64,000 nt of DNA from Anopheles merus (Eukaryota; Arthropoda; Insecta; Diptera; Culicidae): NCBI RefSeq assembly GCF_017562075.2, contig NC_054084.1:9012640-9076639 (forward strand), given 5' to 3'. Positions 38,773 through 48,448 of this stretch are shown here, one piece after another (position 1 is the first letter of the stretch; every line of letters begins with the position of its first letter). A model generated the notes under the pieces. The model had not been told where the DNA came from, searched no databases, and saw only the letters and a list, made by a program, of their open reading frames with translations. The translations under genes and the position numbers were made by a program.

Positions 38773-40231
38773 GAGCACAACAGGACCAAAACAAATTACA
38801 TTTGAAAAGATGAAGAAACAGACTGTGCGCATCCGTTATTGTTTCGTAATGCTCACGCTCAAGCGCTATTAATATTCATGCTGTCCACAAGTACGTCTTG
38901 GTTTTGACCACAAATCAAGATCAACCGGAGAGGACGCTCAAGTGTAATTTAATAAATTCATAAATCTTCACATCGTTTATTACATTTTAGACTTCATTAA
39001 CTGCGAATTGTTTGCGGGGGGGGAGCCTTAAAAGGAGGATGACTTAATTCTCTGACCATAAATCATTAGTTTAAAGTACATTTTCATCGCTTTTCTACAA
39101 AGATACGTTTTCTGATTTTTTATTTTCGTCATTTTTATCAAACACATCAAACAACATTTTTCAAAGTATAGTTGCTACAGTCCTAATAAAAACAGAAGTA
39201 AATTAAAATGATCCCTAGACTTTTGAAGATAAAACCACCTGTTTATCACCATTTTTAAGATCAATTTCCTATTTCACACCTGCTGCTAGTGATTACATTA
39301 TTGATGTTTGCTAAAGTGAGTTTTAAAATATAGTCGAACACGTCTTTCACCTAGATCTTTCCTTGTGGTCGTAAAAATGTGGGAAAGAGGTATTGTTTTC
39401 CTCCCCCAAACATGTTTATCCTGGAAGTTTTCAATTAAGAAGAAAACGAATAATCTATACGTAAAACCTTCGAATATTTCATGCACATTATCTATGACAA
39501 GGAAAATTCCAACTAAACTATCTACCTCAAATTCAGCCACCGCTAATTTTTCCTAACCGTTAAGCGATTTCGGAGACACCATTAAACGATACTGATCACG
39601 CAGAAAGCCCCAAGCCCACGGTACATCGCCGTGTACAGAACGCTGGCACAAAACACTGGCCACAAAGCTCTCACGCGGCACCAAACTTTTATTGAGAAAT
39701 ACTTCCGCACAACCACTCGCACACGATGGGTTTTGTCATAAATTTTATCAAACTTTGCCCATCAACCTACGAGCTAGTAACAAAAAAGGACAGCATCTCC
39801 GGATCGTGCACGTGCGGTAAAAGGGAACGGAAAAAGTTCGCCCACCGTTCGGAGCGGCTGCAGAAAGGTGTTGTCCACCTGGGAGAAGAGCTGAGCAAAC
39901 CGGAGCATGGGTATGTGTATACGTGTGTACCTTTCCACCTACCCGACCGGAAAACGTTGTTCCTTTAAATGCTGCTTCCTTAAAAGTTTTTTTTATCGTT
40001 TCACTTCTTATCCCTTTTCACGTTAGCGGACTAAGAACATCCCTCCCCCAAAATTCCCGTTCCTGTCTGCGTGCAGAATGTGCCCGAAAATGAAATTGAA
40101 TAACTTTGTTAAAACTTTGATCTCCTTGTTTGAGCTAAGGTGGGCGCTGCACAAAATTAGGTCGATTCCATTGCCGCCCGCACCGTACTTGTTGGGCGGG
40201 TTGGTGCTTTGCTGCCCTCCTTCCCCTTTCC

Positions 40232-40236
40232 CCTGG
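40232..40236. repeat. Target-site duplication, left copy (CCTGG)
   Basis: CCTGG immediately precedes the 5' LTR and is repeated exactly after the 3' LTR (46429-46433). A 5-bp duplication is the size usually produced by BEL/Pao integrases and fixes the element's boundaries. Confidence 0.93.
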
Positions 40237-40581
40237 TGTTCCATTCCGATGGAACGAGCGAGATGTGCGGTCTGAGGAACGAGCGAGAAGGGCGGGCTGA
40301 GGAACGAACGGAAGGCTGTCCGAGTGGCATCTGGTTTGGCGACGATTGTTTGGAAAGGCGGCACCAGCAATCATTGTTCAACCACATCGACACCGGCCAG
40401 AATTCCGCGAAACCCACCGTTAAATGCAAGCGGGCGGCTTGTGTGGTCGGACGGACCAGAGAAGCGATGCAAAGCGTGTTGCTGTTCGCCGGACCAAGTT
40501 AAGGGGTAAAAGAGAGGGAAGAAGAGAAGGAGAGAATGAGAGAGGGAATTGTGAACTTATTTTGTGACCGAGTGGAGTGGG

Positions 40582-40615
40582 TCAGTCTGATGAAATACGC
40601 GAAGGAGTTAAGTCG
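40582..40615 (+). promoter_or_regulatory. TATA-less Inr + DPE core promoter of the LTR
   Basis: TCAGTC at 40582-40587 matches the arthropod initiator, with A+1 at 40584. Exactly at +28 to +32 (40611-40615) lies AGTCG, a full match to the downstream promoter element consensus RGWYV. No TATA box is visible about 30 bp upstream; instead there is a GAGA-rich purine stretch. Exact Inr-DPE spacing strongly supports this as the start of the genomic RNA. The same pair recurs in the 3' LTR at 46321-46354 and could drive outward transcription into flanking DNA. Confidence 0.7.
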
Positions 40616-40625
40616 CAACCAATAA
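40590..40625 (+). CDS. Short upstream ORF in the retrotransposon leader
   Basis: Six bases after the predicted transcription start, an ATG opens an 11-codon frame that ends at a TAA lying inside the AATAAA poly(A) signal. It is in a different frame from gag-pol and precedes the likely gag start at 40754. It could reduce or gate gag translation, or be fortuitous. No peptide function is implied. Confidence 0.2.
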   Translation: MKYAKELSRNQ

Positions 40626-40690
40626 AGTTGTGCGTACAGGATTTTTACCGTGCAGTACATTGCGTTAGAATATCCACTGAGATATCACAT

Positions 40691-40708
40691 TGGTCCTTCG
40701 AACTTCGG
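40691..40708 (+). other. Primer-binding site
   Basis: TGGTCCTTCGAACTTCGG starts two bases after the LTR end and begins with TGG, as expected for pairing with a tRNA 3' CCA. It primes minus-strand DNA synthesis by reverse transcriptase. I do not assign the tRNA because I cannot compare it with mosquito tRNAs here. Confidence 0.75.
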
Positions 40709-40753
40709 ATATTGACCCTTTGTGCTGTGGATATCGGTAAAAATCGCGTCATC

Positions 40754-43700
40754 ATGACTCGAACGCCTCGGACGCCTCGCACTCCAACCGTAAAGCCGGC
40801 GTCACAACCCGGTTGGGTGGATGTAATTGTTGCTGTAAGACCACACATACACATGCGTGACCTTGCGTATGGTGAATTGATTCGCATAAGGGACAACATT
40901 GTGCAGGCGAAGGAAGAGGGAAAGGCGCTGACCGCGGTACAGTGCAAAGTGTTCGGGAAGAAGGCAGATAGTGCTTTAGAAGAACACAACAAACATTATG
41001 GTGAAATCATAAAACATGACGAAAGTGAAGTGCATGACGCCAAGTTTAAGGAGACAGTGAAATTGCATGAAGAGGTGATGTTGGAAATAGAAAGTGCATC
41101 TGAAGCCCTTGTGGCACAGTCCATTTCACCAAGGGCATTGATACCTGCTCCTAGCGTTTCGTCAGTGATTGTAAATGCTCCGCTTCCTCGGCCAATACCT
41201 TCGTTCAGTGGCAAGTATGAGGAGTGGGCGCGGTTTAAAACAATATTCAAAGATATTGTGGACAAAAGTAATGAAGATTCGCGTATCAAGTTGTATCATC
41301 TTGAAAAGGCCTTGAGTGGTGAGGCTGCCAAGGTAATAGATGAGAAAACGATTAACGACGGTAATTACGAACGTGCGTGGCAACTGTTATCCGAGCGTTA
41401 TGATAACAAACGGCGTATGGTAGACTTACATATTAGTGGACTTTTCAATTTGAAAAAAGTGAATGAAGAAAGTTATGTAGGTTTGCGCGGTTTGGTTGAA
41501 TCGGTTGAAAGTCACGTGGAAAATCTAAAATATTTAGGTGAAAAGTTTACCGGTTTGTCGTGTGCGATGGTGATACATTTGATAGCGAATGCGTTAGATA
41601 TTGAAACGAAGAAGCTATGGGAAGCGAGTGTCCCTAGAAACGAACTTCCGTGTTATGAAAAAACCTTGTGCTTCCTAAAAGAAAGAGTGTCGGTTCTAGA
41701 AAGGTGCCAAGGAAATGTTGCAGCGGGGCAAAGGGGACGTTTTGTTTCGAAAGGGCCCAGCTCAAGTGGTGTTACGCCTATGAGATCGAATGCAGCTACA
41801 ACCGTGTGCAGTGTAGTTGTGTGTGAATTGTGTAAGGGTGCCCATGAAACGTTCAAGTGCTCTGAATTGATGCGACTGCATGGAAAGGATCGGGAAAATT
41901 GTATTAGATCGAAGCGTCTTTGCTTAATTTGCCTAAAACCGGGACATTGGCGAAATCGTTGCAAATCGCATTTGAAGTGTAATACGTGCCACGGACCACA
42001 CAACACGGTATTGCATTGGGACAACGGTCCAGAACCGGTTTCAAGGGAACCCGAACAAGTGAGTGCGAGCCAGCATGTGAACAATACGGATGCGGCGGGA
42101 AGTATTGTTCTCTTGCAAACCGTCTTGCTTTACGCGGAATTACCGAACAAAGAGGTGTTGTTGTGTCGTGCGATGTTGGACAGTGGATCGCAAATCAGTT
42201 GTGTGACTGAAGCGCTTGCAACGAAATTAGGCGTAAATTTGGTAAACGTGAACGTACCGGTTAAGGGGATTGGCAACGTTGAATCTTCGGTGAAGAAAAA
42301 GTGTACTTTTACAGTGAAATCTCGGTGTAGTGACTTTGCTATGGACGTCACATGTTTTGTGTATCGTGAAATAACGGGAAGAATACCCTCTGTGTATTTC
42401 GATACGTCGAAGTGGAATTTGCCGGATAAATCGATGTTGGCCGATCCATATTTCAACAATCCAAGTTGTGTGGACATTTTATTGGGAATGGATTGTCTTT
42501 CGGAAATAATGGTATCTGGTTCAGTGAAATTGGCAAAAACACTTCCCATGATGACAGACACTCAGTTCGGATGGGTGATAGGTGGACGTGTTGCGGAAAT
42601 ACACAAAGAGCGTGAGGTGTACACAAATGTGGTGACAAAGGAAAATTTGGAAACAATAGTGCAAAGGTTTTGGGAAGTTGAAGACGTGACAAGTGAGCGT
42701 TCTGTGAAAGTGGAAGACGAGATATGTGAAGAACATTTTGTGAAGACACATTATCGTGAATCCAGTGGCAGGTATGTTGTGCAGTTGCCTTTAAGGGAAT
42801 CGAGAAGCCAATTGTGTTGTTCGCGAAGTGTAGCGCTGCGTAGGTTTTATTTGTTGGAAACAAAACTGTTGAAAAATCCATCGTTACGTGAACAATATCA
42901 AGCGTTTATGAGTGAATACGAGGAGTTAGGGCATTGTAGAGTGGTTGATGAAAGTGAGGACGATGGTTCCGTGAAAGGGTGGTATTTGCCGCATCATGCT
43001 GTATTGAACCCGGCCAAGAACACTACCAAGTGCCGTGTGGTGTTCGATGCTTCGGCGAAAGTAAACGGCTTGTCTCTGAACGACGTTATGATGACCGGCC
43101 CTAAGGTACAACCCGACTTACTTTCCATCAAGCTGCGTTTTAGAATGCCTCGATATGTGGTAAGTGCCGATATATCTAAAATGTTTCGACAGATAAAGGT
43201 GGATCCCTGCGACAGCCCGCTACAACGAGTATTTTGGAGAACTTCGCCGAATGAGCAACTGCGTGTGCTTGAGCTTACCACGGTGACCTACGGAACGGCA
43301 GCAGCACCTTTTCTAGCGACGCGAACGTTGTTGCAGCTAGCGAGAGATGAACGAGAAGGTTTTCCCTTAGCCAGTCGCATTATTGAAGAGAACTTTTATG
43401 TCGACGATGGATTGTTTGGAGCAAATGATATCGAGACTGTCCATGCTGCGCAAGCGCAACTCATTGAGGTGTTTAGAAAGGCAGGTATGACACTTCATAA
43501 ATGGTCAGCGAATGATGAAAGGCTTTTGAAATCGATACCATTTGAAGATCGGGATGCTCTAACAAAAATCGGCGATTGTGAAGTTAACGAAATCATCAAA
43601 ACGTTAGGTTTGATGTGGAATCCGATGAATGATGAATTTATATTTTTGACAAAGGTACCGTCTAAGGGCAGAATACCTACAAAACGAGAGGTCCTGTCAG

Positions 43701-45955
43701 CAATTGCAAAAATATTCGACCCATTGGGGCTTATTTTTCCAGTGGTTGTGTTGGCAAAAATTTTGATGCAAAAGCTGTGGTTAGCAAAGTTGGACTGTGA
43801 TGATCAAATTTCTGAGCCGTTGATAGAGGAATGGGATACTTTTTTGGAAGCATTACCAACAGAAAATCAAGTTCGAATTCCTCGACATATAGTGAGTACA
43901 GATGCAGTTTGCTTAGAGATTCATGGATTTGCGGATGCTTCTTTGAAGGCATATGGAGCCTGCGTCTATATAAGAACAATAAAGAGGAATGGTGAAGCGC
44001 AATTGAGATTAGTGATCAGCAAATCTCGGGTTGCCCCTTTATCAAACGTGACAATTCCAAGAATGGAACTGCTTGCAGCGTTATTGCTTTGTCGTCTTGT
44101 GAAAAAGGTACTGGATGCATTAAAGGATTCTAATTTCGAAACGATAAACTTGTGGTCGGATAGCCAAGTAGTTCTGGCATGGTTGAAAAAACCGATGGAT
44201 CGTCTGAATGTTTTTGTGCGAAATCGTGTAGCCGAGATCAACGAGAACCGAGCATTCATTTGGCGTTATGTTCGGACACATCAAAACCCTGCGGATGTAA
44301 TATCAAGGGGTCAATCGGCGTCGCTACTGGTTTCAAATGATATGTGGTGGAATGGTCCGGAGTTTTTACGTAATTGTGAGATACCAAATGTTTGCATCGA
44401 TGAACTAAATGATGATGAAATTCCGGAATTGCGCAACGAGGTTATCTGCAATGTTATCGTACCGCTGAAAGTTCTTCCGATTTTGGAGAAATTTGAGTCT
44501 TTTAGAAGGACACAAAGAATACTTGCTTACATCGTGCGGTTCAAACAAAACACAAAGCGTCGTAAGGGCGAACGCATTAATGATCCAAATCCTACTATCC
44601 CCGAATTGCGAGAATCGATGCGTTGGATAGTTAGAGCAATTCAGCATCAAGAGTTACCGGAAGTAGTGTCGGCCGTAAAAAATAGCAAACCGTTGCCACG
44701 TTATCAAGACCTTAACCTTTTTTTGGACGGTGATTTACTGCGGGTAGGAGGTCGTATAAGAAACGCAAATCTAGCTTTTGGAAACAAGCACCAACTTCTT
44801 CTTCCAAATCGAAATGTAATTACACATCGTTTAATTGCAACAATTCACCGTGAAAATTTGCACGTCGGGCCATCTGGAGTGATTGCGATTCTTCGTCAGC
44901 AATTTTGGATTGTGAATGCGCGATCAACGGTTCGAATGGTTCTGCATAAATGCATTACCTGTTTCCGAAGCAAACCAACTACTTTGGAACAACAGATGGG
45001 TGATCTTCCTAGCTACCGCGTAACAGCTGCTCCTACCTTTCAACGAGTTGGGCTTGACTTTGCTGGGCCAATTATGCTGAAATCCGGTATACGTCGTGTT
45101 ACGGCAATAAAGGGATACATATGTGTATTCGTGTGTATGGTGACAAAAGCGATCCATTTGGAAGCAGTAGAGGACTTATCAACTGGTGCCTTTCTCTCAG
45201 CTTTGAGACGATTTGTATCAAGAAGAGGAATACCTGAAGAAATCTTCAGTGATAATGCGACAAATTTTGTTGGAGCAAAAAATGAACTACGAGAGCTGTA
45301 TGAGATGTTTAGGAAGGAGGCGACAGGCCAAGGCATTTTCCAGTTTTGCCAAGAAAGGGAGATCGTATGGAAAATGATACCACCTGCTGTCCCTCACTTT
45401 GGAGGAATCTGGGAGGCAGGGGTCAAGAGTGTTAAGCGTGTACTGAAGAAGATTTATAAATCTGCATCTCTAACAATAACTGATTTCAGCACGCTTCTAT
45501 GTCAAATTGAAGCCATCTTAAACTCAAGGCCATTGTATGCTCACTCAAATGATCCTAACGATTTGGAATGCCTTACTCCAGCTCACTTTACAATTGATCG
45601 TCCCTTGATTGGAGTTGCAGAACCATCATATTTAGATATGCCTGAAGGTCGCTTAAATAAATGGCAGAGAATTCAACAACTGCGGCAGCAATTCTGGAAC
45701 AGATGGCAAAGGGAGTATTTGTGCGAACTGCAAACCAGATACAAGTGGACCAAAATAAAGGACAACGTAAAGGAGGGAGCATTGGTTCTAATGAAGGAGG
45801 ATAACACGCCCCCGCAATTGTGGAAGCTGGGACGCATTACAAGGATGTTCCCGGGCGAGGACGGATTGATCCGAGTAGCGGATGTGAAGACAAGGGGTGG
45901 TGAGTTTAAACGACCTGTGCATAAATTAGCTCTTCTTCCAGTTATAGATTCGTAG
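40754..45955 (+). CDS. BEL/Pao Gag-Pol polyprotein, 1733 aa, intact
   Basis: The polyprotein carries everything needed for particle assembly, reverse transcription and integration. Order by residue: DUF1759-type Gag about 145-315; zinc knuckles about 356-421 (CX2CX3HX4C, CX2CX4HX4C, CX2CX3HX4H); aspartic protease with DSG at 476-478; RT from about 744 with catalytic D806 and YVDD 882-885; RNase H with D1061 (FADAS) and D1136 (WSDSQ); integrase HHCC zinc site (H1358, H1365/H1370, C1400, C1403) and DDE triad D1435, D1500, E1554; then a DUF5641-like tail. Length is normal for the family. I chose the ATG at 40754, which precedes a Thr/Pro-rich start. The same frame is open 59 codons further upstream to an ATG at 40577, but that lies before the predicted RNA start and inside the LTR. 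Gag and Pol share one frame, so no frameshift is needed and processing must be proteolytic. No stops, frameshifts or lost catalytic residues were seen. Confidence 0.96.
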   Translation: MTRTPRTPRTPTVKPASQPGWVDVIVAVRPHIHMRDLAYGELIRIRDNIVQAKEEGKALTAVQCKVFGKKADSALEEHNKHYGEIIKHDESEVHDAKFKETVKLHEEVMLEIESASEALVAQSISPRALIPAPSVSSVIVNAPLPRPIPSFSGKYEEWARFKTIFKDIVDKSNEDSRIKLYHLEKALSGEAAKVIDEKTINDGNYERAWQLLSERYDNKRRMVDLHISGLFNLKKVNEESYVGLRGLVESVESHVENLKYLGEKFTGLSCAMVIHLIANALDIETKKLWEASVPRNELPCYEKTLCFLKERVSVLERCQGNVAAGQRGRFVSKGPSSSGVTPMRSNAATTVCSVVVCELCKGAHETFKCSELMRLHGKDRENCIRSKRLCLICLKPGHWRNRCKSHLKCNTCHGPHNTVLHWDNGPEPVSREPEQVSASQHVNNTDAAGSIVLLQTVLLYAELPNKEVLLCRAMLDSGSQISCVTEALATKLGVNLVNVNVPVKGIGNVESSVKKKCTFTVKSRCSDFAMDVTCFVYREITGRIPSVYFDTSKWNLPDKSMLADPYFNNPSCVDILLGMDCLSEIMVSGSVKLAKTLPMMTDTQFGWVIGGRVAEIHKEREVYTNVVTKENLETIVQRFWEVEDVTSERSVKVEDEICEEHFVKTHYRESSGRYVVQLPLRESRSQLCCSRSVALRRFYLLETKLLKNPSLREQYQAFMSEYEELGHCRVVDESEDDGSVKGWYLPHHAVLNPAKNTTKCRVVFDASAKVNGLSLNDVMMTGPKVQPDLLSIKLRFRMPRYVVSADISKMFRQIKVDPCDSPLQRVFWRTSPNEQLRVLELTTVTYGTAAAPFLATRTLLQLARDEREGFPLASRIIEENFYVDDGLFGANDIETVHAAQAQLIEVFRKAGMTLHKWSANDERLLKSIPFEDRDALTKIGDCEVNEIIKTLGLMWNPMNDEFIFLTKVPSKGRIPTKREVLSAIAKIFDPLGLIFPVVVLAKILMQKLWLAKLDCDDQISEPLIEEWDTFLEALPTENQVRIPRHIVSTDAVCLEIHGFADASLKAYGACVYIRTIKRNGEAQLRLVISKSRVAPLSNVTIPRMELLAALLLCRLVKKVLDALKDSNFETINLWSDSQVVLAWLKKPMDRLNVFVRNRVAEINENRAFIWRYVRTHQNPADVISRGQSASLLVSNDMWWNGPEFLRNCEIPNVCIDELNDDEIPELRNEVICNVIVPLKVLPILEKFESFRRTQRILAYIVRFKQNTKRRKGERINDPNPTIPELRESMRWIVRAIQHQELPEVVSAVKNSKPLPRYQDLNLFLDGDLLRVGGRIRNANLAFGNKHQLLLPNRNVITHRLIATIHRENLHVGPSGVIAILRQQFWIVNARSTVRMVLHKCITCFRSKPTTLEQQMGDLPSYRVTAAPTFQRVGLDFAGPIMLKSGIRRVTAIKGYICVFVCMVTKAIHLEAVEDLSTGAFLSALRRFVSRRGIPEEIFSDNATNFVGAKNELRELYEMFRKEATGQGIFQFCQEREIVWKMIPPAVPHFGGIWEAGVKSVKRVLKKIYKSASLTITDFSTLLCQIEAILNSRPLYAHSNDPNDLECLTPAHFTIDRPLIGVAEPSYLDMPEGRLNKWQRIQQLRQQFWNRWQREYLCELQTRYKWTKIKDNVKEGALVLMKEDNTPPQLWKLGRITRMFPGEDGLIRVADVKTRGGEFKRPVHKLALLPVIDS

Positions 45956-45964
45956 CATCAACCT

Positions 45965-45975
45965 GGCCGGGAGGA
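45965..45975 (+). other. Candidate polypurine tract
   Basis: GGCCGGGAGGA lies directly against the 3' LTR, between the pol stop codon (45955) and the LTR start (45976). Its position is right for plus-strand priming, but the tract is short and has pyrimidine interruptions; the purine core is GGGAGGA. Confidence 0.55.
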
Positions 45976-46428
45976 TGTTCCATTCCGATGGAACGAGCGA
46001 GATGTGCGGTCTGAGGAACGAGCGAGAAGGGCGGGCTGAGGAACGAACGGAAGGCTGTCCGAGTGGCTTCTGGTTTGGCGACGATTGTTTGGAAAGGCGG
46101 CACCAGCAATCATTGTTCAACCACATCGACACCGGCCAGAATTCCGCGAAACCCACCGTTAAATGCAAGCGGGCGGCTTGTGTGGTCGGACGGACCAGAG
46201 AAGCGATGCAAAGCGTGTTGCTGTTCGCCGGACCAAGTTAAGGGGTAAAAGAGAGGGAAGAAGAGAAGGAGAGAATGAGAGAGGGAATTGTGAACTTATT
46301 TTGTGACCGAGTGGAGTGGGTCAGTCTGATGAAATACGCGAAGGAGTTAAGTCGCAACCAATAAAGTTGTGCGTACAGGATTTTTACCGTGCAGTACATT
46401 GCGTTAGAATATCCACTGAGATATCACA
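45976..46428 (+). repeat. 3' LTR (453 bp)
   Basis: By eye it is identical to the 5' LTR except for T at 46068 in place of A at 40329. It contains the same Inr/DPE pair (46321-46326 and 46350-46354). Because LTRs are identical at insertion, a single difference in 453 bp means little time has passed. Confidence 0.96.
46360..46365 (+). terminator. Poly(A) signal of the retrotransposon transcript
   Basis: AATAAA lies 37 nt after the predicted transcription start point within the LTR. In the 3' LTR it would direct cleavage of the full-length RNA; the copy in the 5' LTR (40621-40626) must be ignored, probably because it is so near the cap. This gives a short R region. Confidence 0.65.
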
Positions 46429-46433
46429 CCTGG
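46429..46433. repeat. Target-site duplication, right copy (CCTGG)
   Basis: An exact match to 40232-40236. The matching flanks show that this is an original insertion and not a recombinant between two elements. Confidence 0.93.
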
Positions 46434-47465
46434 TCTAAAATGGCTTTCAAACGAGCTGTACAAAACAGTGGCCAATTGTTCTGTGGGCTAAAGAGCTGTC
46501 TCCTCTACTTTGCTGCTTTGAGCCTGCAAGACGGGATCGAAGTAGCCGAGAAGATACCGACGAAAAGTCTCACGTTGTGAGGCGCTTTCAAACGTTGCTC
46601 TGCTTTGTCGCTTTTGCTATCCCTAATCGTAGCACATAGAGCTATCCTTAGTGGAGGAGGAAAGTTCTTACCAACTACAGGAAAAGAGACACAGTAAGAA
46701 CTGTGCTACACACGCCCTGTCATCGTGGTATACCGGGCCTTGGTCAAACCGAAATTAATGTTAATTGCCTAAAAGTTTTGCACCACCTCCCTCCTTTGTG
46801 TGGCACAGAAAAGCCCCAAGCAAAGTGACTGGCCCATTCTCGGCTGAATGGAGGAGGTCAGAATTAAAGGTTCAGTTGTATACAACGGACAATAAGTTGG
46901 ACAGTGGGAACATTATGATAATACGCTATGATTAGTTGGTCATCGCTAGCAACACCACGGCCATGGCACTCAGAGTGAAGATCATTTTCCTTGCCCCCGG
47001 TACAAAAAGTACCTCCATTATGCAAAACTAGGATTATCACAATCAATTAGAGCTGCTGATAAAGACGAACCTTCCCGTAATGGGCCAAACCCCCTTTTTA
47101 CGGCTGCTAATTACTTTCAGAGCAACTGTACAAACTGCACTTAAATGTTAAGAGTCGTCTTTTAGGGGTGGGATATGGAACATTACTGGCACGATGGTTC
47201 CTTATTTTAGGATTCAATAAACCAACGCAAACCAGTCATCCGGACGATTTTCAGTCCAGCTCGATCTTTCTGCTCGTTCCAGCTGCAATTCTAAAGCATC
47301 TTCATCTGCTCATAAATGTCAACTTGCGCGTCGGGCGCCTCCGCCCGTGACACCGGTGACAGTTGAAAGAGTTCCGTCCAAAGTTTGTCTGAAGATGAAC
47401 TCGGCTCTTGAGACCGATTCAGCGGTAGCAGCTTGCGAGATCTTCTCATAACACCGCATCGTGTG

Positions 47466-47485
47466 CAGCAGCAGCAGCAGCAGCA
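47466..47485. repeat. Microsatellite (CAG)6-7
   Basis: A perfect CAG run. Frames reading CCCCCC or LLLLL in reverse across it are artefacts, and I see no polyglutamine-type exon around it. Confidence 0.9.
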
Positions 47486-48432
47486 TCGCAACCCTTCCTG
47501 CGAACAATTACGGTGATGGTTTCAAATAATGCAACAGCTTCCACCGCCCGCCCATCCGCATCAGTCAATCAACCGGCAACCGCGAACACAATCCCGGAAC
47601 TTTCCCGGCTGGCTCTTCATAATGGATTACGAACACGAACACGGGAAATCAAAGTTGTGTGTTGGCTCGTTCCACGTAGATCAAGCTGGCGCGTGTGTAA
47701 AGCAGCTGGATAGCTGCCAGTTTTCGGCTGGATTGTACGCTTTGGAAAAGCGGAAACAGGCTCTCTTTTGAGCCGGGTTAAAGTGCTCCAAATTTCTAAT
47801 TAAACGACAGCGTGATGGATTCTCACAGCGTTCAGTGCAAGGGGGGTTTTACTACTTTATCTAAATCCAATCATTGCCTCTGCTAACCCTTTGAAAGCTC
47901 TTTCCTTTGTTACTATCTTTGTTCTTCCGGAAATGGAAAAGCGGTCGACATTTTTCCATGGCTTTTCAATTAAGAGATAGGAGTATGAGGAAGACATACA
48001 GTCAACGATGGTCCTGGTTATGGTGATGCCCTCTCGTTTGCATTTGATCTGTTTTTGCCTTTCCTTCTCCGGCATTCCATTTGAGGGCTTCTCTTTCATT
48101 TTTAAAGAAAGAAAGGAAGAATTAACTCCATTCTTTCGTCGTATTTACGCGTCACCACCGTACACTAATCGGCTTACTAACGCACAAAAACACCACCAAA
48201 ACAAGAAACCATTTTAGAATTGATAATACACCATAAAAACGACACGTACAAACGAGCCCACACATTCAAAGGAGACATTTTTAGGCAAAAAAAATGAACG
48301 AACACTGCACCAAACAAACCCATGACGACTGGTATGTAGGAAAACACACACACAAACACACCCGCTCGTTTAATCTACTACGCTAAAAAGAAAATATTGT
48401 TTTCTTCTTCCCTCCTTTTTTCGAATTCCCCT

Positions 48433-48448
48433 CCCCCCCCCCCCCCCC
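48433..48448. repeat. Homopolymer C16
   Basis: Sixteen C residues next to a pyrimidine-rich stretch. The length may be unreliable, and the minus strand could form a G-quadruplex. Confidence 0.85.

Larger units (their letters stand above)
34744..40231. other. Gene-free segment between the SINE and the retrotransposon
   Basis: No gene is recognised. It contains a perfect 12-bp hairpin (34916-34948), (CT)n at 36672-36690, (GA)n at 37041-37059, (TG)10 at 38192-38211, (AG)19 at 38733-38771 and a G9 run near 39015-39023. Open frames of up to 128 codons on either strand lack domains. The right end (40208-40236) is a pyrimidine-rich tract into which the BEL/Pao element inserted. Confidence 0.5.
40237..40689 (+). 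repeat. 5' LTR (453 bp)
   Basis: It starts TGTTCC and ends ATATCACA. U3 begins with a small palindrome (TTCCAT...ATGGAA, 40239-40254) overlapping three 25-bp-period units that begin GGAACGA at 40251, 40276 and 40301. A GAGA-rich purine stretch at about 40505-40550 precedes the initiator. With initiation at 40584, U3 is about 347 bp. The short R contains the AATAAA at 40621-40626. It differs from the 3' LTR at one base (A at 40329). Confidence 0.96.
40237..46428 (+). mobile_element. Complete BEL/Pao LTR retrotransposon, 6192 bp
   Basis: The element has two 453-bp LTRs bounded by TG...CA, a tRNA-type primer-binding site, a single gag-pol reading frame, a short polypurine tract and 5-bp CCTGG target duplications. 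BEL/Pao membership rests on the protein: a Gag of the DUF1759 type, three CCHC-like zinc knuckles, a DSG aspartic protease, an RT with YVDD, RNase H, an integrase and a DUF5641-like C-terminus, in that order. The LTRs differ at one position only (A at 40329, T at 46068). The frame is uninterrupted and there is no env frame, since pol stops 20 bp before the 3' LTR. All parts needed for autonomous retrotransposition appear present, so the insertion is very recent and the family may still be active. Confidence 0.97.

Noticed and set aside
36549..38972. Shared CATAAATCTTCAC and ACCGGAGA words near 36629 and 38956
   Set aside because: Spacing between the words differs greatly and nothing else aligns, so this is probably coincidence and not a second duplicated module.
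39225..39250. Possible extra end of the 49.7-kb MITE-like unit (AAAACCACCTG)
   Set aside because: Only a short partial match and no opposing inverted copy nearby.
40645..45782. Numerous antisense frames inside the retrotransposon
   Set aside because: They are reverse-strand shadows of the intact gag-pol frame and show no domains of their own.
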